DNA from: Streptomyces sp. NRRL F-525
GTDB taxonomy: Bacteria > Actinomycetota > Actinomycetes > Streptomycetales > Streptomycetaceae
Assembly (NCBI RefSeq): GCF_000716605.1
Contig: NZ_JNXE01000022.1
Coordinates: 1 to 64,000 of the forward strand
Length of the DNA stretch: 64,000 nt
Direction of reading: 5' to 3'
Below, piece after piece: positions 58,867 through 64,000 of the stretch (its first letter is position 1; the number at the start of each line of letters is the position of its first letter). A program made the translations under genes and the position numbers. The notes beneath the pieces are model-generated. The model had not been told where the DNA came from. It saw only the letters and a program-made list of their open reading frames with translations, and ran no database searches.

Positions 58867-59846
58867 AGCGTGCTCCAGTCGTGATCGGGATAGCGGTGCA
58901 GAGGCGCCGACACATCGTCGAGCGCTCGGCAGATCTCGTCAGGAAGACTAAGGGCCTCCACTGACAATGCGGCCGTGAGCTGCTGCGCGTTGCGCGCGCC
59001 GACGATCGGGGCGGCCACCCCGGGCCGGTCGCGGACCCAGGCGAGGGCGACCTGGAGGGGTGTCACGGCGAGCCCGTCCGCGGCGATGGTCACCGCGTCC
59101 ACGATGCGGGCCGCCGTGTCGTCGAGGTACGGCGCGACGAAGGGCGCCATGTGCTCCGAGGCGCCGCGAGAGTCGACCGGCGTCGCCTGCCGGTACTTGC
59201 CGGTCAGGACCCCGCGCCCGAGCGGCGAGGAGGGCAGCAGCCCGATGCCCAGGTCGAGCGCGGCCGGCAGCACCTCGCGCTCCACGCCCCGCTGCAGCAG
59301 CGAGTACTCCAGCTGCGTGCTCGCCAGCCGCGTCCGCGTGCCCGGCGCCGCCAGCTGCCAGGTCGCCGCCTTGGCCAATTGCCAGCCGCAGTAGTTCGAG
59401 ACGCCCGCGTAGCGCGCCCGCCCGCTGCTGACCGCCAGGTCGAGGGCCTGGAGGGTCTCCTCCAGCGGCGTGAACGGGTCGAAGCCGTGGATGTGCCAGA
59501 CGTCGACGTAGTCCGTGCCGAGGCGGGCCAGGGAGGCGTCCAGCGCGGCGAGCAGATGGCCGCGCGAGCCGTCGAAGCGGCGGTCGGGGTCGGGTACGCT
59601 CCCCGCCTTCGTCGAGATGACCAGGTCCCGGCGCGGCACGAGCCCTTCTATGAGCTGTCCGAGCAGGTACTCGGCCTCCCCGTCGCCGTACACGTCCGCC
59701 GTGTCGACGAGGGTGCCGCCGGCCTCCCAGAACGCCTTCAAGAGGTCCGCGGCGTCATGCTCGTCGGTGTCGCGCCCCCACGTGAGGGTGCCGAGTCCGA
59801 TCCGGGACACACGAAGGCCGGTACGGCCGAGATGCCTCTGCTCCAT
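58863..59846 (-). CDS. aldo/keto reductase
   Basis: A 327-residue AKR with (alpha/beta)8 barrel features: IGLGTLTWG, the catalytic Asp/Tyr in DTADVYGDGEAE, STKAG with Lys, YVDVWHIHGFDP with His, and the NADPH-binding PIVGARN near the end. It reduces an aldehyde or ketone with NADPH; the substrate is unknown. ATG 59846 was chosen because the upstream extension is unlike the family. Its TGA overlaps the GTG of the RecD2-like gene, so the two are co-translated although unrelated in function. Confidence 0.94.
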   Translation of the reverse strand: MEQRHLGRTGLRVSRIGLGTLTWGRDTDEHDAADLLKAFWEAGGTLVDTADVYGDGEAEYLLGQLIEGLVPRRDLVISTKAGSVPDPDRRFDGSRGHLLAALDASLARLGTDYVDVWHIHGFDPFTPLEETLQALDLAVSSGRARYAGVSNYCGWQLAKAATWQLAAPGTRTRLASTQLEYSLLQRGVEREVLPAALDLGIGLLPSSPLGRGVLTGKYRQATPVDSRGASEHMAPFVAPYLDDTAARIVDAVTIAADGLAVTPLQVALAWVRDRPGVAAPIVGARNAQQLTAALSVEALSLPDEICRALDDVSAPLHRYPDHDWSTL

Positions 59847-60032
59847 GAACGCCGAGATTACTGGCCTGAACCTGCGGTGTGGTGGCCTGTGGATAACCGA
59901 TTTCCACGATGATCCACAGTCCCTCCCGCGGCACGCTCCGTGATCACTCACCGGTACCCGTCCTGTCCGCTCCGGCCACCGCGCGCTAGGGTCGGCACAA
60001 CAGCGACGTTACTGATCGGTAAGGGGTCTGCC

Positions 60033-61088
60033 ATGCAGCTCGGGATCAACCTCGGCTACTGGGGTGCCGGAATGGACGGCGACAATCTCGCCGTGGCGCA
60101 GGAGGCCGACCGCCTCGGCTACTCGGTGTGCTGGGCCGCCGAGGCCTACGGCTCCGACGCGGCCACGGTGCTCACCTGGGTCGCCGCGCAGACCGAGCGC
60201 ATCGACGTCGGCTCGGCCATCTTCCAGATCCCGGCCCGCCAGCCCGCGATGACCGCGATGACCGCCGCGACCCTCGACTCGCTCTCCGGCGGCCGCTTCC
60301 GCCTCGGCCTCGGCGTCTCGGGCCCCCAGGTCTCCGAGGGCTGGTACGGCGTCAAGTTCGACAAGCCGCTGGCACGCACGCGTGAGTACGTCGAGATCGT
60401 CCGCAAGGCGATGACCCGCGAGCGCCTGTCCTACGACGGTGAGCACTGGACGCTGCCGCTGCCCGGCGGCCCGGGCAAGCCCCTCAAGCTGACCGTGCAC
60501 CCGGAGCGCGAGCACATCCCGCTCTACATCGCGGCGATCGGCCCGAAGAACCTGGAGCAGACCGGCGAGATCGCCGACGGCGCGCTGCTCATCTTCCCGT
60601 CGGCCGAGCACCTGGAGGACACCGCCATCAAGCACCTGCGGGCCGGGCGCGAGAAGGCGGGCAAGACCCTGGAGGGCTTCGACATCGTCCCGACGGTCCC
60701 GCTCGCCTTCGGCGAGGACAAGGACGTCGAGAAGCTCGCCGACACCTTCCGCCCGTACACCGCGCTGTACGTCGGAGGCATGGGCAGCCGACAGCAGAAC
60801 TTCTACAACAAGCTGGCCCAGCGCATGGGCTTCGAGGCGGCCGCCGCCGAGATCCAGGACAAGTACCTGGCCGGCGACAAGGACGGCGCCGCTGCCGCCA
60901 TCCCGCACGACCTCATCGACAAGACGACACTGCTGGGTTCCGTCGACCGCATCGCGGACCGGATGAAGGAGTACGCGGCGGCCGGTGTCACCACCCTGAC
61001 GCTCGCCCCCGCCGGCTGGACCCTGGAGGAGCGGATCGCCGCCCTCCGCGCCGGAACGGAAGCACTGGAGCGCGCGGGTCTCGCGTAA
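60033..61088 (+). CDS. LLM-class F420-dependent oxidoreductase
   Basis: A 351-residue luciferase-like TIM barrel. It opens MQLGINLGYWGAGMDGDN and contains RIDVGSAIFQIPARQPAMTAMT and GRFRLGLGVSGPQVSEGWYG, typical of F420-dependent enzymes such as the MSMEG_3544-type reductases. Known members reduce or oxidise ketones, aldehydes or quinones in mycobacteria and streptomycetes. ATG 60033 follows AAGGGG. It is divergent from the aldo/keto reductase gene across 186 bp that contains a weak CTGTGGAT/ATCCACAG inverted repeat. A strong terminator follows. Confidence 0.93.
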   Translation: MQLGINLGYWGAGMDGDNLAVAQEADRLGYSVCWAAEAYGSDAATVLTWVAAQTERIDVGSAIFQIPARQPAMTAMTAATLDSLSGGRFRLGLGVSGPQVSEGWYGVKFDKPLARTREYVEIVRKAMTRERLSYDGEHWTLPLPGGPGKPLKLTVHPEREHIPLYIAAIGPKNLEQTGEIADGALLIFPSAEHLEDTAIKHLRAGREKAGKTLEGFDIVPTVPLAFGEDKDVEKLADTFRPYTALYVGGMGSRQQNFYNKLAQRMGFEAAAAEIQDKYLAGDKDGAAAAIPHDLIDKTTLLGSVDRIADRMKEYAAAGVTTLTLAPAGWTLEERIAALRAGTEALERAGLA

Positions 61089-61115
61089 CCCGGCTCTGCC
61101 GTACGGAAGTTTTCT

Positions 61116-61159
61116 ACGGCCGTGGTGGGGGCTCGGGGGGTCTTCCCCGCCACGGCCGT
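61116..61159 (+). terminator. hairpin terminator after F420 oxidoreductase gene
   Basis: ACGGCCGTGGTGGGG pairs with CCCCGCCACGGCCGT (one G-T wobble), a 15-bp stem with a 14-base loop, 28 bp after the stop codon. Confidence 0.85.
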
Positions 61160-61324
61160 CACGGGGAACAACGCGCGGCGGGCCGTGCGGTTACGCCCCC
61201 GACAGGACATCCGTAGTCCTCCTTTTGGCGGAGTTGTCCGACAGTGCTGTTGCGGCACCTCTGACGTCGCATTTGACTCGTTCTTTGCGGAATGCGGCGG
61301 AATCCTGCATGGAGGTGCGTTCAG

Positions 61325-62113
61325 ATGCTGTCGGCCAAGAGTCTGTTCCAGGAGATCCTCGACAACGACGAGTCGTTCCGGCTGTTCTGCTCCATCGCGG
61401 CCAGCGGCGAGTCCCAGGGCGGCTGGGAGAACGGGCGCATTGCCGTCCTCGTCCCGCCGACCGAACGCGACCTCGCCCCCAAGATCAGCCGGCACGGCGC
61501 CGACGAGGACAAGCACGGGCGCATTTTCAACGCTCTTCTTAAGAAGCGCGCCCTCCAGCCTGTCCAGGTGCCCGCCGACACCGACTACACGATGCTCCTG
61601 GAGCGGCACGGCATCGGCCTCGCGCACGAGAAGCTCAAGGGCGAGGTGGCCCTGACCGTCCAGGACGTCGTCACGTACCTCGCGCACAGCCGGGTCACCG
61701 AACAGCGCGCCTCCGAGCAGATGGACCTGCTGCGAAGGCACTTCGCCGACCACCCCGACCTCGGCCGCGCGGTACGGATGATCTCGAACGACGAGGACAA
61801 CCACCTCGCCTACTGCCACGAGGAGTTGCTGCGCTTCGCGGCCGCCGGACACGGCCGTGCCATCCAACGCACGCTCCGGGAGTGCGCGTTGGCCGAGATC
61901 CGCATCTACCGGGACGTCAGCCTCGCGGTGATGGCCCACATGGGACGCGTCCTCGGCTGGCCGCGCGCCAAGTCGGCCGCGCTCGCCGCGGGCATCCACG
62001 CCGTGTACGCCTACGAACGGCTCGGCGGCTGGCGGCGGATGGTGTCCCTGAGGATGCCGGAGCGACGTGACGCCCTCGGCGGACCGGCCAGCGCCGCCCC
62101 CGAGTTCGCGTAG
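61325..62113 (+). CDS. ferritin-like domain protein
   Basis: A 262-residue helical protein. Metal-binding-type pairs occur as SRHGADEDKHGR (residues about 56-67), VTEQRASEQMD and MISNDEDNHLAYCHEE, the ExxH pattern of ferritin-like di-iron folds. It matches the actinobacterial ferritin-like proteins found near the corA/phosphomutase block. ATG 61325 has GGAGG eight or nine bases upstream. The C-terminal AYERLGGWRRM helix is basic. Role in iron handling or oxidative reactions is inferred. Confidence 0.82.
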   Translation: MLSAKSLFQEILDNDESFRLFCSIAASGESQGGWENGRIAVLVPPTERDLAPKISRHGADEDKHGRIFNALLKKRALQPVQVPADTDYTMLLERHGIGLAHEKLKGEVALTVQDVVTYLAHSRVTEQRASEQMDLLRRHFADHPDLGRAVRMISNDEDNHLAYCHEELLRFAAAGHGRAIQRTLRECALAEIRIYRDVSLAVMAHMGRVLGWPRAKSAALAAGIHAVYAYERLGGWRRMVSLRMPERRDALGGPASAAPEFA

Positions 62114-62127
62114 GCCCAAGAAGCGCT

Positions 62128-63126
62128 CTACAGCCAGCCGCGCCGCTTGAACGTCCGGTACAGCAGCACCTCCAGGGCGGCCATCAGCAGGATCACCGCC
62201 GGGTACCCCCACAGCCAGTGCAGCTCCGGCATGTGGTCGAAGTTCATGCCGTAGATCCCGGCGATCATCGTGGGGACGGCGGCCATGGCGGCCCAGCCGG
62301 AGATCTTCCGCATGTCGTCGTTCTGCCGGACGCTGGTCTGCGCGAGATGCGCCGACAGGACGTCCGAGACCAGCCGGTCCAGGCCCTCCACGGACTCGTT
62401 GACCTTCATCAGGTGGTCGTTCACGTCACGGAAGAACGGCCGCGACTTGTCGTTCACGAACGGCACCCGGTCACCGGCGAGACCGACGCCCGCGAGCCGG
62501 GCCAGTGGCATCGCCAGCGGCCCGGTGGCCCGGCGGAACTCCAGGATCTGCCGCTTGAAGGTGTAGATCCGCGAGGCCGTGGTCCGTGAGCCGCCGCCGG
62601 TCGGCGAGAACACCGCCGCCTCCAGCTCCTCCAGGTCGGTCTGCAACTCGCCCGCCACGTCCACGTAGTGGTCGACCACGGCGTCCGCGATCGAGTACAG
62701 CACCGCCGTCGGCCCGTGCCGCAGCATCTCCGGCTCCTCCTCAAGACGGTGCCGTACGGCCGCCAGGGGAGCCTCCATGCCGTGCCGGACGGTCACTACG
62801 AAGGAGTCGCCCACGAAGACCATGACCTCGCCGGAGGTGACGACGTCGTCGTCGGCCTCGTAGCCCACCGGCTTGAGGACCACGAAGAGCGAGTCGTCGT
62901 AGACCTCCAGCTTGGGGCGTTGATGCGCGGTGAGGGCGTCCTCGACGGCCAGGGGGTGCAGCCCGAACTCCTCGGTGACCTTGTCGAACTCCTTCTCCGT
63001 GGGCTCGTAGAGGCCGATCCAGACGAAGGCGCCGCCCACTCGACGACAGTGGTCCAGGCCGTCGGAGAAGTCGCCGGGCCCCTCCGTCCGGCGTCCGTCA
63101 CGGTAGATGGCGTAGTCGACGATCAC
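62128..63126 (-). CDS. corA: CorA-family Mg2+/Co2+ transporter
   Basis: A 332-residue channel. The cytoplasmic domain has WIGLYEPTEKEF and LHPLAVEDAL, and the C-terminal two helices include the selectivity motif YGMNFDHMPEL and a second helix AVILLMAALEVLLY followed by basic TFKRRGW. The start is GTG 63126; an upstream GTG at 63168 adds polar residues before the family begins. It is divergent from the phosphomutase gene by 62 bp. The 3' end is 14 bp from the ferritin-like gene. Confidence 0.93.
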   Translation of the reverse strand: MIVDYAIYRDGRRTEGPGDFSDGLDHCRRVGGAFVWIGLYEPTEKEFDKVTEEFGLHPLAVEDALTAHQRPKLEVYDDSLFVVLKPVGYEADDDVVTSGEVMVFVGDSFVVTVRHGMEAPLAAVRHRLEEEPEMLRHGPTAVLYSIADAVVDHYVDVAGELQTDLEELEAAVFSPTGGGSRTTASRIYTFKRQILEFRRATGPLAMPLARLAGVGLAGDRVPFVNDKSRPFFRDVNDHLMKVNESVEGLDRLVSDVLSAHLAQTSVRQNDDMRKISGWAAMAAVPTMIAGIYGMNFDHMPELHWLWGYPAVILLMAALEVLLYRTFKRRGWL

Positions 63127-63188
63127 GGTGCGTATTCTCCCGCCGTCCGGCCGAAGACGCACCCGCACGTGCGCCTACCCTTGGCCCC

Positions 63189-63875
63189 ATGCCCACGTTG
63201 ATCCTTGTCCGGCACGGACGTTCGACCGCCAACACCGGGGGAGTGCTCGCCGGCTGGACGCCCGGTGTCGCCCTCGACGAGCGCGGCAACGCCCAGGCCG
63301 CCGCGCTCCCCGGACGGCTCGCCGCGCTGCCGATCGCCGAGGTCGTCGCCAGCCCGCTGCAGCGCTGCCAGGAGACCCTCCAGCCCCTCCTCGACGCCCG
63401 CCCCGAGCTGCGGCTGCACACGGAGGAGCGGATCGGGGAGTGCCACTACGGGGACTGGTCGGGCCGCAAGCTCGCCGAGCTGATGGACGAGCCCCTGATG
63501 GAGGTCGTCCAGTCGCACCCCTCGTCGGCCGCGTTCCCCGGCGGCGAGTCGATGCGCGCGATGCAGACCCGCGCGGCCGAGGCCGTACGCGAGTGGAACG
63601 CGCGCGTGGAGCGCGATCACGGCGCCGACGCCGTCTACCTCATGTGCTCGCACGGCGACATCATCAAGTCCCTTGTCGCGGACGCACTCGGACTTCATCT
63701 CGACCTCTTCCAGCGGATCTCTGTAGAACCGTGTTCCATCACCGCGATCCGTTACACCCGTCTCAGGCCTTTTCTCGTACGGCTCGGGGACACCGGCGAT
63801 CTCGCCTCCCTGGCGCCGCGCGAGGAGCCTCCGGGCGACCACGCCACGGTCGGGGGCGGCGCGGGCGCACCGTGA
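63189..63875 (+). CDS. MSMEG_4193-type histidine phosphatase superfamily protein
   Basis: A 228-residue phosphomutase-fold protein. LVRHGRSTAN carries the catalytic His (residue 9), CHYGDWSGRKL follows and the second His is in MCSHGDIIK. The MSMEG_4193 subfamily is encoded next to DUF3090 and SCO1664-type genes and close to mshC in actinobacteria, which hints at a link to mycothiol metabolism. ATG 63189 starts directly at the fold. The substrate is unknown. The next gene begins 75 bp later on the same strand. Confidence 0.93.
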   Translation: MPTLILVRHGRSTANTGGVLAGWTPGVALDERGNAQAAALPGRLAALPIAEVVASPLQRCQETLQPLLDARPELRLHTEERIGECHYGDWSGRKLAELMDEPLMEVVQSHPSSAAFPGGESMRAMQTRAAEAVREWNARVERDHGADAVYLMCSHGDIIKSLVADALGLHLDLFQRISVEPCSITAIRYTRLRPFLVRLGDTGDLASLAPREEPPGDHATVGGGAGAP

Positions 63876-63950
63876 TCGTCGGCCGCAGTAGGGTGAAGCG
63901 GTCGCAGTAGCGCCGCACTTGTCAGCAGTCGATTCCAATGGAGACAGGAC

Positions 63951-64000
63951 GTGTCCCGTCAGGTGTTCCTCTACGACCCGCCGGACCGCTTCGTAGCCGG
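63951..64000 (+). CDS. DUF3090 protein, 3' end beyond window
   Basis: Only 16 residues are visible: MSRQVFLYDPPDRFVA. This is the conserved opening of the DUF3090 family, which follows the phosphomutase in actinobacteria. GTG 63951 has GGAGAC at 63940. The remainder is outside the window. Confidence 0.8.
   Translation, partial: MSRQVFLYDPPDRFVA

Noticed and set aside
56557..58884. 775-residue plus-strand frame over the RecD2-like gene
   Set aside because: It is antisense to a gene with recognisable family structure and a better start and terminator.
59887..59919. DnaA-box-like TGTGGATAA in an inverted repeat, possible replication origin
   Set aside because: Only one perfect box is present, with no dnaA or dnaN gene nearby and no cluster of boxes.

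Overview
The window is high-GC actinobacterial DNA (roughly 70% or more G+C, strong GC3 bias, many GTG starts) and almost certainly Streptomyces. The strongest taxonomic marks are an adjacent chpH-type short chaplin and a long, sortase-anchored chaplin, an iron-sulfur SoxR, a Pls/PosA-type NRPS, a bldA-type TTA codon in one gene, and a right-hand end (CorA, MSMEG_4193-type phosphomutase, DUF3090) that in actinobacteria lies beside mycothiol ligase genes. The DNA looks chromosomal. No phage, plasmid, insertion-sequence or CRISPR genes were seen.

Layout. 1-7.3 kb: the end of a class F sortase gene, an orphan CUT1-type ABC ATPase carrying a TTA codon, a small secreted DUF3574 protein, an aldehyde dehydrogenase/alcohol dehydrogenase pair, an EamA exporter and a formamidase-like enzyme. 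7.3-12.7 kb: a TetR with a C-terminal Cys cluster facing an NmrA-like reductase, a second TetR facing an acyl-CoA dehydrogenase, a YiaAB membrane protein, a third TetR and a MaoC hydratase. 12.7-24.4 kb: soxR, an Rnl5-type RNA ligase, a BKACE enzyme, and a group of secreted or hydrolytic proteins (G1 glutamic peptidase, penicillin acylase, alpha/beta hydrolase, NamZ-like muramidase). 24.5-33.4 kb: two acyl-CoA gene sets (SDR-ligase-TetR and phosphotransferase-acyl-CoA dehydrogenase) that appear to share one operator, separated by a NarL-type two-component system and an LGFP-like secreted protein. 33.5-40.8 kb: a His-rich protein, a 111-bp palindromic element, a DUF202 pair, NUDIX, two transporters and a YedY-like molybdoenzyme with a cytochrome b partner. 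40.9-45.5 kb: a gluconate/idonate catabolic cluster with a divergent FadR-type regulator. 45.5-52.3 kb: YchJ, an unknown protein, and an M1 aminopeptidase overlapping a 1287-residue Pls/PosA NRPS, then tRNA-Leu(GAG). 52.5-64 kb: M20 peptidase, chaplins, DUF5703, an acidic protein, a RecD2-like protein that has lost its ATPase motifs, an aldo/keto reductase, an F420-type oxidoreductase, a ferritin-like protein, CorA, a phosphomutase and the start of a DUF3090 gene.

Main ideas. Three pairs of similar palindromes each sit at a TetR gene or its operon and at a second acyl-CoA or aldehyde metabolism gene, so each of three local TetR proteins may control two transcription units here. The 24.5-27.6 and 31.1-33.3 kb units together hold a ligase, an SDR, an APH-type kinase and an acyl-CoA dehydrogenase. 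That is the enzyme set of the Pseudomonas levulinate (Lva) route and of split ACAD10/11, which suggests 4-hydroxyacyl-CoA catabolism. The Pls-type NRPS with an overlapping M1 aminopeptidase resembles the epsilon-poly-lysine synthetase/degrading-enzyme pairing and is the best candidate for an undescribed natural-product unit. All homology statements come from reading motifs in the sequence; no database search was run.
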